Shown here piece after piece: positions 8,216-16,446 of a DNA stretch of 59,701 nucleotides. Position 1 is the stretch's first letter. Each line of letters begins with the position of its first letter. The stretch covers positions 1-59,701 of the forward strand of contig JBQCHG010000066.1 in NCBI GenBank assembly GCA_051954935.1, in the 5' to 3' direction. Both the position numbers and the translations under genes were made by a program. The notes beneath the pieces are model-generated. The model was not told the origin of the DNA, ran no database searches, and saw nothing but the letters and a program-made list of their open reading frames with translations. Source of the stretch: 66-474 sp051954935. GTDB lineage: Bacteria; Pseudomonadota; Gammaproteobacteria; Xanthomonadales; Rhodanobacteraceae.

Positions 8216-8878
8216 ATGACGTCACCGAAGGACCTGCTCGAGAACAACCGCCAATGGTCGGAAGCGATCCGCGCGCGCGATCCGCAATTCTTCTCGCGGC
8301 TCTCGCGTCAGCAGGCACCGAAGTTCCTGTGGATCGGCTGCTCGGATTCGCGGGTTCCGGCCAACCAGATCATCGGCGTGGACCCGGGCGAGGTGTTCGT
8401 CCACCGCAACATCGCCAACGTGGTGGTGCACGCCGATCTCAACTGCCTGTCGGTGATGCAGTTCGCCGTGGACGTGCTGAAAGTCGAGCACATCATGGTG
8501 GTCGGCCATTACGGCTGCGGCGGCGTGCACGCCGTGCTGCAGGATCAGCGCATCGGCCTGGCCGACAACTGGTTGCGGCATGTCGGGGACGTGATGCAGA
8601 AACACGAGGAGGCGCTGATCGCGCTGGACTTGCCCGGCGCCCGCCACGCGCGGCTGTGCGAATTGAACGTGATCGAGCAGGTGTTCAATGTCTGCCAGAC
8701 CACGGTGGTGCAGGACGCCTGGCACCGGGGCCAGCCGCTGGCGGTACACGGCTGGTGTTACGGGCTTTCCGACGGGCGCATCCGCGATCTGGGCATGGAC
8801 GTCTCGCGGCCGGCCGATCTGCTGCCCATCTACGAGCGCACCCTGGAACATCTGATCGCCGCCCCCGCGACGACGTGA
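8216..8878 (+). CDS. can: Beta-class carbonic anhydrase
   Basis: Zinc enzyme interconverting CO2 and bicarbonate. 220 residues, with all expected ligands visible: Cys42 and Asp44 in CSDSR, His98 and Cys101 in GHYGCGG. Arg46 of the Asp-Arg dyad is also present. ATG 8216 follows the ALDH stop by 7 bases (TGA GGGCGCC ATG), so it is probably co-transcribed with it. A carbonic anhydrase in a catabolic operon could handle CO2 released by decarboxylation, but this is only inference; it may simply be the housekeeping enzyme. Confidence 0.95.
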   Translation: MTSPKDLLENNRQWSEAIRARDPQFFSRLSRQQAPKFLWIGCSDSRVPANQIIGVDPGEVFVHRNIANVVVHADLNCLSVMQFAVDVLKVEHIMVVGHYGCGGVHAVLQDQRIGLADNWLRHVGDVMQKHEEALIALDLPGARHARLCELNVIEQVFNVCQTTVVQDAWHRGQPLAVHGWCYGLSDGRIRDLGMDVSRPADLLPIYERTLEHLIAAPATT

Positions 8879-8956
8879 ACCATTTCACGCGCATCGAATC
8901 AAAGGCTTCGCCGCACGCGTAGATTGCCGATATCTTCCGCACGACGGAGAACACCG

Positions 8957-10411
8957 ATGCTTCCACGCGCCCTGTGTCTGGTTTCGTTGTTCTGCCTGCT
9001 CTGCGCCGGCGGCGCCCGCGCGCAGATGGAGTCCGCTTCCGGGGTTTCCCCCGCGCAGATCGCGGCGGTGGAGAAATCCGAAGCCATCATGCAGCGTGCG
9101 CAGCAGCGCAAGGGGCTGCTCGCGCAGTACCAGGTGATGCGCCACGCCTATGCCGAGGACGCCAATTCGACGTTCCGGGCGATCTTCGGGCAATACCTTT
9201 CCTGGTACCAGACCTTCATCGGCGATGATCAGGACGCCTTGCGGAGCTTCTCCATTCGCGAAACCGCGCTGCCGAACGACAACCTCTCGCCGCTGGTTCA
9301 GCCGGGCTGGCATGCGGTGCCCGCCCTGACCTATCTCCCGCAACTGGCGAAGAGTTATCGCGCCGTGTTCCTCAACGAGGCCCACAACGTGCCGCTGACG
9401 CGCTCGCTGACCGTGCAGTTGCTGAAGCAGTTGCGTGCAGAAGGTTTCAACTATTTCGCGGCGGAAACGCTGTACCACACGGATACCGCCCTGCAGAAGC
9501 GCGGCTATCCCGTGGCGACCAGCGGTTTCTATACCCGCGAGCCGATTTACGCGGAAATGGTGCGCACCGCGCTCAAGCTCGGCTACAAGGTGGTGGCCTA
9601 CGAAGCCGATGACGATCACACCGGGGATGCGCGCGAGGCGCAGCAGGCGCAAAACCTTTATCGCATCCTGAAGAACGATCCGAATGCAAAGCTGGTGGTC
9701 AACGCCGGTTACGCGCACATCCAGGAGGAAGGAAAGTTCCTCGGCGCGCAGTCCATGGCCGAGCATTTCCGGAAAATCAGCGGCATGGATCCGCTCACCG
9801 TCGAACAGACGATGTTGATCCCGCACGGAAGCAGCTTCATAGACCACCCCTATTACACTGCGATCGTCCAGTCGCTCCAGCCCGAACAGCCGATCGTGTT
9901 CATCAATGCACAAGGCAAGCCGTGGTCGCTGCGCCCCGGCTACGATGTCAGCGTGATCTTTCCTGAGACAAGGGTGCGCGATGGTCGCCCGACGTGGCTC
10001 ACGCTGGGCCACCTGCGGGTGCCGTGGTACGTGGAGGGCAGCTTGTGCAAGGATGTTTTCCCCTGCCTCGTCGAGGCGCGTTACGCCGATGAAGGCAATG
10101 ACGCAATCCCGGCCGACCGCCTGGTGCTCGACACAATCCCGCTGATGCTCGTGGGCGACATCAAGGTGACCACCAGCAACTCCTCGATTCCCACTGGCGA
10201 GTTGTACCTGCGCCCGGGAGCTTATCGCCTGAGCGCGGTGGACGAGAACGGGCGCGTGCTCTACAACAGCACCATCAACGTGAACGCGGCTGCCGCGACT
10301 ACCGCGGGTTCTGCGCAAAGCGGACAAGTTCCTTCCCCCTGTACCGCGCAACCTGCGGCGGCATCATCGGGCGGCGCGCGATCCTGCGCAGCCATGACGA
10401 GCAGACGATGA
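8957..10411 (+). CDS. Secreted protein of unknown function, possible ChaN/EreA/TIKI-like fold
   Basis: 484 residues with a clear Sec signal peptide (hydrophobic LCLVSLFCLLCAGGARA, cleavage near 23). The body has FLNEAHNVPLTRSLTVQLL, then FAAETL about 30 residues later, and NAGYAHIQEEG further on. This spacing of EAH...E...GxxH resembles the ChaN/erythromycin-esterase/TIKI superfamily of metal-dependent or heme-binding proteins; this is a fold guess, not an assignment. The C-terminal third is a separate, possibly beta-rich region ending in an Ala/Ser-rich tail. ATG 8957 has GGAG upstream. Its stop overlaps the start of the RidA gene (ATGA), so the two are probably translated together. Confidence 0.75.
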   Translation: MLPRALCLVSLFCLLCAGGARAQMESASGVSPAQIAAVEKSEAIMQRAQQRKGLLAQYQVMRHAYAEDANSTFRAIFGQYLSWYQTFIGDDQDALRSFSIRETALPNDNLSPLVQPGWHAVPALTYLPQLAKSYRAVFLNEAHNVPLTRSLTVQLLKQLRAEGFNYFAAETLYHTDTALQKRGYPVATSGFYTREPIYAEMVRTALKLGYKVVAYEADDDHTGDAREAQQAQNLYRILKNDPNAKLVVNAGYAHIQEEGKFLGAQSMAEHFRKISGMDPLTVEQTMLIPHGSSFIDHPYYTAIVQSLQPEQPIVFINAQGKPWSLRPGYDVSVIFPETRVRDGRPTWLTLGHLRVPWYVEGSLCKDVFPCLVEARYADEGNDAIPADRLVLDTIPLMLVGDIKVTTSNSSIPTGELYLRPGAYRLSAVDENGRVLYNSTINVNAAAATTAGSAQSGQVPSPCTAQPAAASSGGARSCAAMTSRR

Positions 10412-10833
10412 CCGAAGCAATTCGCACCGAAACCGCACCCGCGCCGGTCGGCGCGTATCCGCACGCACGACGCGTGGGCGACCTGCTGTTCCTCTCCGGC
10501 ATCGGCCCTCGCGTGCCGGGCAGCGATGCGATCCCCGGCAATGTCCACAATCCCCTCGGCACGCTGGTCGGGCACGACATCGTCGCGCAGACCCGGCAGG
10601 TGTTTGCCAATGTGCGGGCGGTGCTGGAGGCTTCCGGTGCGCACTGGGAGGACCTGGTGGACGTCACCGTGTTCCTCACCGACATGGAAGGGGACTTCAA
10701 GCTCTACAACACAATCTGGGGCGAATACTTTTCCGATCCCGCCACCGCGCCGTGCCGCACCACGCTGGGCATCACCGCGCTGCCGACGCCGATCGCGATC
10801 GAATTGAAGTGCGTGGCTCGCGTGCGTTCGTGA
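10408..10833 (+). CDS. RidA family protein, probable 2-aminomuconate deaminase
   Basis: 141 residues of the RidA/YjgF fold, with GDLLFLSGIGPRVPG, VFANVRAVLEASGAHWEDLVDVTVFLTD and the ligand-binding Cys-Arg pair in APCRTTLGI. The long loop with NPLGTLVGHDIVAQT is typical of the aminomuconate deaminase branch rather than housekeeping RidA. With the muconic semialdehyde dehydrogenase upstream, it would hydrolyse 2-aminomuconate to 4-oxalocrotonate and ammonia. The start overlaps the preceding stop as ATGA. General 2-iminobutanoate deaminase activity is the alternative. Confidence 0.85.
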   Translation: MTEAIRTETAPAPVGAYPHARRVGDLLFLSGIGPRVPGSDAIPGNVHNPLGTLVGHDIVAQTRQVFANVRAVLEASGAHWEDLVDVTVFLTDMEGDFKLYNTIWGEYFSDPATAPCRTTLGITALPTPIAIELKCVARVRS

Positions 10834-10854
10834 CTCGCGCAGCGAAGTGCGGGA

Positions 10855-11649
10855 TCACCCGCCGAGGCACTCCTGCAACAACGCTCCGATCACGCGCTGC
10901 ACATTCGCCGCGCGCTCGGGCCGGTATTCGAAGCTGTCCTCGTCCATGTAGGTGCACTGCGCCAGTTCCAGTTGCACCGCCTCGATTTTCTCCGAAGGCC
11001 TGCCGTAATGGCGCGTGATATGGCCGCCCTTGAAGCGTCCGTTCACGACGTGGCTGTAGATGCTGGTTGCCGGGCTTGCGAGGCGATCCAGCACCTTCAA
11101 GAGGCGCTCCTGCAGGGCCGGCGAGCAACTCGCGCCATTGGCGGTGCCTAGATTGAAATCCGGCAACTGGCCGTCGAAGAACATCGGCACGCGGCTGCGG
11201 ATCGAGTGGCCGTCCCAAAGCACTACGCGGCCATGCGCTTCGAGCAGGCGCCGCAATTCCTGCTGCAAGGCCGTGTGATAAGGGCGCCAATACGTCTCAA
11301 CGCGCGCCGCGATTTCTTCCGTGTCTGGCTCCGCGCCAGGTCGATAAATCGGATCGCTGCCGAAGGTATTGAACGGCACCAGGCCGGTCTCGCTGCGGCC
11401 CGGATACAACGCGTGCCCGTCCGGCGGACGATTGAGGTCCACCAGGTAACGCGACCAGCGCGGCGCGATCACCGAGGCGCCCATTTCCTTCGCGAAGGCG
11501 TACAACAGTCCGACATGCCAGTCGGTATCCGGCACGCGCAGCGCCTGCGGCGACATGCGCGCGGCGATCCCGTCGGGAATGGCCGTGCCGTCGTGCGGCA
11601 GGCTGACCAGCAGCGGCGCGCTGCCGCGGTGCAGAGTGAAGTGTTCCAT
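10855..11649 (-). CDS. hutG: N-formylglutamate deformylase
   Basis: Amidohydrolase converting N-formyl-L-glutamate to glutamate and formate, the last step of one histidine-degradation route. 264 residues. LLVSLPHDGTAIPDG, DTDWHVGLLYAFAKEMGA, YLVDLNRPPDG and the metal-site LWDGHSIRSRVPMFF are family hallmarks. I use ATG 11649; an in-frame GTG at 11658 is an alternative, and neither has a strong ribosome-binding site. It follows the glutathione reductase gene by 20 bases or fewer on the same strand. No hutU, hutH or hutI is present here. Confidence 0.92.
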   Translation of the reverse strand: MEHFTLHRGSAPLLVSLPHDGTAIPDGIAARMSPQALRVPDTDWHVGLLYAFAKEMGASVIAPRWSRYLVDLNRPPDGHALYPGRSETGLVPFNTFGSDPIYRPGAEPDTEEIAARVETYWRPYHTALQQELRRLLEAHGRVVLWDGHSIRSRVPMFFDGQLPDFNLGTANGASCSPALQERLLKVLDRLASPATSIYSHVVNGRFKGGHITRHYGRPSEKIEAVQLELAQCTYMDEDSFEYRPERAANVQRVIGALLQECLGG

Positions 11650-11669
11650 GAGGGCCACAGTGTAAGGGT

Positions 11670-13022
11670 TCAGGGCAGGAGGACGAACTCTTCCGACGAA
11701 GTCGGATGAATCGCCACCGTGCGCAGGAAATCCGTTCGTGTCGCGCCCATCCGCAACGCCACCGCGAAGCCTTGCAGCATCTCGTCCAGGCCCAGGCCGA
11801 TACCGTGCAGGCCGACAATGCGTTCGGTTTCGCCCACCGTGACCATCTTCATGAGCGTGCGTCGCTCGCGGCCCGCCAGCATGTGCAGCATCGGCACGAA
11901 CGCGGCCATGTGCACGTGCACCGTCTCGCCATATTGCGCGCGCGCCTGCGTTTCCGACATGCCGACGCTGGCGACCGGGGGATGCGAGAACACCACGCTG
12001 GGGATGTTTTCATAATCCAGGCGCGAACCGTCCTGACCCCCGAACAGCCGCTCCGCCAACGCGCGACCCGCTGCGATCGCGACCGGCGTCAGTGCACGCT
12101 TGCCGTTGACGTCACCCAGCCCGTACACGCCTTCGACATTGGTGTTCTCGAAGGGGTCGGTTGCAACATGGCCGTCTTCGCCGAGCGCGATCCCGGCAAC
12201 GTGCAGCTGCAGGGATTCCACATTCGGCACGCGGCCGACCGCCCAGATGATCTGGTCGTAGGGACCGTGGCGCGCGTGGTCGGCGCAATCCAGCCACAAC
12301 TCGCCGCGCTCGCGCACGGCACCCCGCACCGCGCAGCGGCCGTGCTGGGCGATCCCGTCCTCGAGCATCGCCGCGCCCAGCGCATCGCCCAATTCCGGAT
12401 CGAAGTGCGAGAGCAGGCGGCTGCGCGAAAACAGTTCGACTTTCGCACCCAGCGCGTTCAGCACACCGGCCAGCTCCACCGCGATGTAACCACCGCCGAT
12501 GATCCCCACGCGGCGCGGGCACCCGCGCAATGCGAAGAAGCCATCCGAATCGATGCCGAGCGCCACGCCCGGCAGGTCGAGCTGGCGCGGACGCGAGCCG
12601 GTGGCGATCGCGATATGCGGTGCGCCGTAACGCGCGCCATCGGCCAGCAGCGTGTGCGCGTCCACGAAATGCGCGTAGGCCGGAATCACGCGCACGCCGT
12701 ACTCTTCCAGACGCCTTGCGTAACCGTGCCGCGCACGTTCGACATACGCTTGGCGGCGCGCGATGAACGCCGGCCAATCGAGCGTTCCCGGCGTGTTGTC
12801 GAACCCGATTTCGGCCGCGAGCCTCTGCGCCTGCGCCAGTTCCGCGGCCCACCACATCGCCTTCTTCGGAACGCAGCCGCGGTTGACGCAGGTGCCGCCC
12901 AGCTCGTGCGGCTCGAACAGCGTAACCCTGGCACCATGACGCGCCGAGCGGATCGCCAGCGCCAAACCCGCCGATCCGCCGCCGATCACCAGCAGGTCGG
13001 AGCGGGTGTCGGTGGCTGCCAT
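11670..13022 (-). CDS. gor: Glutathione-disulfide reductase
   Basis: FAD- and NADPH-dependent flavoenzyme that keeps glutathione reduced. 450 residues. FAD motif GGGSAG at 14-19, redox-active disulfide Cys45/Cys50 in GTCVNRGCVPKK, a second Rossmann motif GGGYIAVELAGVL, and the C-terminal HPTSSEE with the catalytic His-Glu pair. The stretch GLGDVNGKRALTPVAIAAGR is typical of Gor. A GTG at 13028 overlapping the upstream gene's stop is an alternative start, as GTGAGCATG. Confidence 0.94.
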   Translation of the reverse strand: MAATDTRSDLLVIGGGSAGLALAIRSARHGARVTLFEPHELGGTCVNRGCVPKKAMWWAAELAQAQRLAAEIGFDNTPGTLDWPAFIARRQAYVERARHGYARRLEEYGVRVIPAYAHFVDAHTLLADGARYGAPHIAIATGSRPRQLDLPGVALGIDSDGFFALRGCPRRVGIIGGGYIAVELAGVLNALGAKVELFSRSRLLSHFDPELGDALGAAMLEDGIAQHGRCAVRGAVRERGELWLDCADHARHGPYDQIIWAVGRVPNVESLQLHVAGIALGEDGHVATDPFENTNVEGVYGLGDVNGKRALTPVAIAAGRALAERLFGGQDGSRLDYENIPSVVFSHPPVASVGMSETQARAQYGETVHVHMAAFVPMLHMLAGRERRTLMKMVTVGETERIVGLHGIGLGLDEMLQGFAVALRMGATRTDFLRTVAIHPTSSEEFVLLP

Positions 13023-13024
13023 GC

Positions 13025-14281
13025 TCACAATCCGAACCGCGATGGCGCGAACGGCGCGGGATCAATCGCCGTCCGGATGCCCGCAACCTGCGCAGCGATC
13101 AGTTCGCCGGTCGCCGCGCTCATGCTGACACCGAGCATGCCGTGCCCGGTAGCGAGCAACAGGTTGCTCCAGCGCGTGCTCGGACCGATCAGCGGCACCT
13201 CGTCCACGCACATCGGCCGCCAGCCCCACCATTCTTCCTGGAGCTGATCACCGAAGGGCGCGTGCAGATACGCCCGCGCGCCGCGCCGCAGCGCGTCCAG
13301 GCGAGTGCGATTGAGCGTAGTGTCGTAGCCGGAGAACTCCATCGTGCTGCCGAGACGGAAACCCGATGCCCATGCGGTGACGCACACGCCCGCTTCGCGC
13401 AGGACCAGCGCGGTGCGCGGGCACGGATCGGGTCGCGAGGTAGTGATGGAATAACCCTTTCCGGGCTGCATCGGCAATCGCATGCCGAGCTGGCGCGCGA
13501 CGCGCGGCGACCATGCGCCGAGCGCGAACACGATCCGCTCGCCGGCGAAGGTGCCGCGCGAAGTGCGCACCGCGTTGATCCTGCCGTTCGCGCAATCGAA
13601 GCCTTCGATTTGCGCTTCGGTTTCAATCACGCCGCCTCGCTCGAACACGCGCCGCGCTAGCCCCGCGACCCATTTGTCCGGGCGCAGCTGTGCATCGTCC
13701 GGATGCCGCACCCCGCCGACCACGCCCGGTTTCAGCGCGGGCTCCATCGCGAGCACGGCTTGCGCATCCAGCACTTCCGCCGTGAGCCCCAGCTCGTGCA
13801 GCCATTCCACGTCGGCGCGCTCGGCCTGCAGCACGCGCGCTTCGCGAAAGGCATACAGCGTTCCATGCCTGGCGTAATCGCAATCGATGCCCTCTTCCGC
13901 CAGCCACTGCGGCAGCAGCGCGTGCGAGCGCTGCAGGATCGCGCAACGCGCAAGCGCGGAGTGTCGCGCCAGATCCGTCCGGCAGCGTCGGGCAAATGCC
14001 AGCAGCCAGCGCCAGCGCTCCGGATCCGGACGCGGATTGATGTAAAGCGGCGCATCGCGCTTCGCCATCCAGCGCAGCGCCTTCCAGCGCACGCCCGGCA
14101 CGGACAGCGGAATGGCGTGGCTGGGTGTCAGCGTGCCGCAGTTGCCGTGCGAGGCGCCATGGCCGGGTGCGGCCTGTTCCAGCACGCGCACCGAGGCGCC
14201 CGCACGCCGCAGCGCCAGCGCGCAGGCCAGCCCGATCACGCCGCCACCGAGGATCAGCACGTCATCTTTGGGGGAATTCAT
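13025..14281 (-). CDS. D-amino-acid dehydrogenase-like FAD oxidoreductase (DadA family)
   Basis: 418-residue DAO-superfamily flavoprotein. The N-terminal GGGVIGLACALALRRAGA is the FAD dinucleotide-binding motif, followed by CGTLTPSHAIPLSVPGV and FARRC features of DadA. The C-terminal GHGMLGVSMSAATGELIA is the second FAD contact. It would oxidise a D-amino acid or proline-like imino acid and pass electrons to quinones. The family is close to 4-hydroxyproline epimerase-linked D-hydroxyproline dehydrogenases, so the substrate is uncertain. Its end touches the start of gor, so the pair is likely co-transcribed with hutG. Confidence 0.88.
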   Translation of the reverse strand: MNSPKDDVLILGGGVIGLACALALRRAGASVRVLEQAAPGHGASHGNCGTLTPSHAIPLSVPGVRWKALRWMAKRDAPLYINPRPDPERWRWLLAFARRCRTDLARHSALARCAILQRSHALLPQWLAEEGIDCDYARHGTLYAFREARVLQAERADVEWLHELGLTAEVLDAQAVLAMEPALKPGVVGGVRHPDDAQLRPDKWVAGLARRVFERGGVIETEAQIEGFDCANGRINAVRTSRGTFAGERIVFALGAWSPRVARQLGMRLPMQPGKGYSITTSRPDPCPRTALVLREAGVCVTAWASGFRLGSTMEFSGYDTTLNRTRLDALRRGARAYLHAPFGDQLQEEWWGWRPMCVDEVPLIGPSTRWSNLLLATGHGMLGVSMSAATGELIAAQVAGIRTAIDPAPFAPSRFGL

Positions 14282-14373
14282 CGCGGAAGTGTAACGATTT
14301 GCGTCTCCGGAGTACCGTTTCGAGAGCTTGGCACCATTCCTGCACGAGTTGGGGCAACAGCAGGAGTCCCGTC

Positions 14374-14646
14374 ATGAACCCGACCCAGCGTGCACTGACC
14401 GTATCCGAAATCTTGCTGATGTTGCGAGCGCCCGGCGCCGGCTGGCTGGCTACCCTGATTTCGGCGCTGGACGAGGCCCGCCGTGATCCGGACTTCGATG
14501 TCCGCCACGGTGAGGCGCTGGCCCAACTGGTCCTCGCGCAGGACGTGCCCGCAGCGGTCGCGGATGCCGCGCGCCGGCGCACCGCCGCCTTCGAGATCGA
14601 ACTGGAACTGGCGGCAAGCGCGCAGCGTCAGGCCGGCGTGGCTTGA
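14374..14646 (+). CDS. Hypothetical 90-residue protein
   Basis: I do not recognise this small soluble protein. It starts at ATG 14374 with a good CAGGAG 8 bases upstream and runs helix-rich (LTVSEILLMLRAPGAGWLATLI, then EARRDPDFDVRHGEALAQLVLAQDV). No signal peptide or membrane segment. Codon use matches its neighbours and it is divergent from the DadA-like gene by 92 bases. The good start site and lack of a competing gene on the other strand support it being real. Confidence 0.65.
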   Translation: MNPTQRALTVSEILLMLRAPGAGWLATLISALDEARRDPDFDVRHGEALAQLVLAQDVPAAVADAARRRTAAFEIELELAASAQRQAGVA

Positions 14647-14863
14647 GCTTCTGGCGCACTGCAACATTCCAGCCCCTCCGATCTTCCGGCCGTCGGTACA
14701 GTGGACGTGACCGGCCCCTTGGGCTACCTTCGCGGCGTATTCACGATTTCGTCGCGATGAATTCACGCCCGCGCCCGGATTCAAATTTCCCGCCCTGCGC
14801 CGCTTCAAGTGCGCTGAGCGCGTGCTCGCGTGACATTGCCCGCGTATCGAAGGAACCTGAGCG

Positions 14864-15382
14864 TTGATCGGCGCGCAGCGCCGGCTGCTGCGTTCCATCG
14901 CGCCAGCGCTTGCGCTGATCCTCGGTGCTTGTGCCACCACCCCGCCGCCCGTTCCAACACCATCGGTGCGGGTCGCCAACGACGTGCTGTTCCATGCCAT
15001 CGGACTGGTCGGCACGCCCTATCGGTGGGGCGGCAACACACCCGAAAGCGGGTTCGATTGCAGCGGGCTCGTGGACTACGTGTTCCGCACTTCGGCGGGC
15101 GTGGTGCTGCCGCGTCACTCGGGCGATATCGCCGATGTGGACGCGCCGAGGGTGGGTCTGGATCAACTGCAGCCCGGCGACCTGCTGTTCTTCGGAAGCC
15201 ATCGCCGGGTCAGCCACGTGGCAATCTATGTCGGCCAGGGTCGCTTCGTGCACGCGCCCAACACCGGCGGTACGGTGCGTCTGGACAAACTGGATGGGGA
15301 GTACTGGCGCGAGCATTTCCTGTACGCCAAGCGCGTGCTGGAACGTGCGTCGGGCAATGAGGCGGCGATGGCGTCGAACTAG
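14864..15382 (+). CDS. NlpC/P60 cell-wall endopeptidase, lipoprotein
   Basis: Peptidoglycan peptidase that cuts stem peptides in the periplasm. 172 residues, starting at TTG 14864 after AAGGAA. Signal peptide with lipobox LGAC (Cys23), so it should be lipid-anchored. The NlpC/P60 domain has catalytic Cys66 in FDCSGLV, His118 in SHVAIY and His130 in FVHAPN as third polar residue. Similar to Spr/MepS and NlpC in size and layout. The 217-base gap before it holds no other recognised feature. Confidence 0.93.
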   Translation: MIGAQRRLLRSIAPALALILGACATTPPPVPTPSVRVANDVLFHAIGLVGTPYRWGGNTPESGFDCSGLVDYVFRTSAGVVLPRHSGDIADVDAPRVGLDQLQPGDLLFFGSHRRVSHVAIYVGQGRFVHAPNTGGTVRLDKLDGEYWREHFLYAKRVLERASGNEAAMASN

Positions 15383-15418
15383 CGCCGCCGGTTTGGCAAG
15401 AACCACTCGGATTTCATC

Positions 15419-15826
15419 ATGCGCAATTTCCTCGTTCTGCTGGGCCGCATCGGCCTCGCCCAGATTTTCCTCTACTCCGGACTGCAGAAACTCGCGGGCT
15501 ACGACGCCGCTGCAGCCTACATGGTCGCGCACAACCTGCCGCCGGGACTGTTGCCGCTGGTGATCTTCGCGGAGCTGGGCGGCGGGCTTGCGATCCTGTT
15601 CGGGTTCCTGACGCGCCTCGCATCGATAGGGTTGTTCGTGTTCACCCTGCTCGCCGCGGCGCTCTTCCACGACAACTTCGCCGATCCGACGCAGTTGATC
15701 AATTTCCAGAAGAACATCGCGATTGCCGGCGGTTTCCTGGTATTGGCGACGTTCGGGCCGGGCACGATCGCGCTGGATGCGATGTGGCGGCGGCGACGCA
15801 GGCAGCGGAACAAGCTGAGCTTTTAA
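15419..15826 (+). CDS. DoxX family membrane protein
   Basis: 135-residue inner-membrane protein with four hydrophobic helices and the DoxX-type RIGLAQIFLYSGLQKLAGY and LLAAALFHDNF segments. Function in the family is poorly defined; members have been linked to quinone/thiol redox or oxidative-stress complexes. The C-terminus is strongly basic (WRRRRRQRNK), placing it on the cytoplasmic side. It ends 54 bases before the convergent slyD gene with a shared hairpin between. Confidence 0.88.
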   Translation: MRNFLVLLGRIGLAQIFLYSGLQKLAGYDAAAAYMVAHNLPPGLLPLVIFAELGGGLAILFGFLTRLASIGLFVFTLLAAALFHDNFADPTQLINFQKNIAIAGGFLVLATFGPGTIALDAMWRRRRRQRNKLSF

Positions 15827-15840
15827 TCCGACGTGCGAAG

Positions 15841-15862
15841 GGCTTGCCGCCGCCGGCAAGCC
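15841..15862. terminator. Hairpin between convergent doxX-like and slyD genes
   Basis: Perfect 9-base arms GGCTTGCCG/CGGCAAGCC at 15841-15849 and 15854-15862. It lies between converging genes, 14 bases after one stop and 18 after the other. There is no good T-run on either side, so it may be a weak bidirectional terminator or a 3' end stabiliser. Confidence 0.45.
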
Positions 15863-15880
15863 GGTTCCGGCATTCCGGCG

Positions 15881-16372
15881 TCAATGTCCGTGACCGCCCT
15901 CGCCATGCGCGTGGCCGTGTTCGAGTTCTTCCGGCGTCGGCGCGCGCACGCCGGTGATCTCGATATCGAAGTGCAGGGTCTTGCCAGCCAGCGGATGGTT
16001 ATGGTCCACGTCGATCGCGCTCATGCCGATCTTGTGCACCGTGACCAGGCGCTGCCCGCCATCGCGCGTCTGCAGCACGGTCTGCATGCCGGGCTTCAGC
16101 TTGTCGGCGTGCTGGAAGTATTTCTTCGGCACGCGCTGGATCATGCCTTCGCGACGCTCGCCATAGCCTTGTTCCGGCGGGATTTCCACGTCGAAGCGAT
16201 CGCCGGCTTCGCGACCTTCCAGTGCATTCTCCACGCCCGGCACCAACTGGTGATAACCGAGCAGCGTGACCAGCGGCGCGCCGCGTTCGCGCGAGCTGTC
16301 CAACGGCTCCGGATTGCCCGCTTCGCTGACGACGTAATGGAAACTCACCACCGTGTTCTTCGCGGCTTTCAT
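15881..16372 (-). CDS. slyD: SlyD-type FKBP peptidyl-prolyl isomerase
   Basis: 163-residue cytoplasmic prolyl isomerase and chaperone. FKBP halves flank an inserted chaperone (IF) domain at about residues 65-120, and the tail EHGHAHGEGGHGH is His-rich, as in metal-binding SlyD. Conserved LLGYHQLVPGVENALEG and HNHPLAGKTLHFDIEI are diagnostic. ATG 16372 gives the normal N-terminus; seven upstream codons are rejected. The metal tail is shorter and has no cysteines, so nickel storage ability is uncertain. Confidence 0.93.
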   Translation of the reverse strand: MKAAKNTVVSFHYVVSEAGNPEPLDSSRERGAPLVTLLGYHQLVPGVENALEGREAGDRFDVEIPPEQGYGERREGMIQRVPKKYFQHADKLKPGMQTVLQTRDGGQRLVTVHKIGMSAIDVDHNHPLAGKTLHFDIEITGVRAPTPEELEHGHAHGEGGHGH

Positions 16373-16446
16373 GATCGCGTTCCTGCCAGGCAAACGCGCA
16401 TGCTAGCGATGCGCATGGCGCGCGTCATGCGAAATCTCCTGATCCG

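Noticed and set aside
8885..10351. 488-codon minus-strand frame opposite the secreted protein gene
   Set aside because: His/Arg-rich shadow without domains; the plus strand has signal peptide and coupled start.
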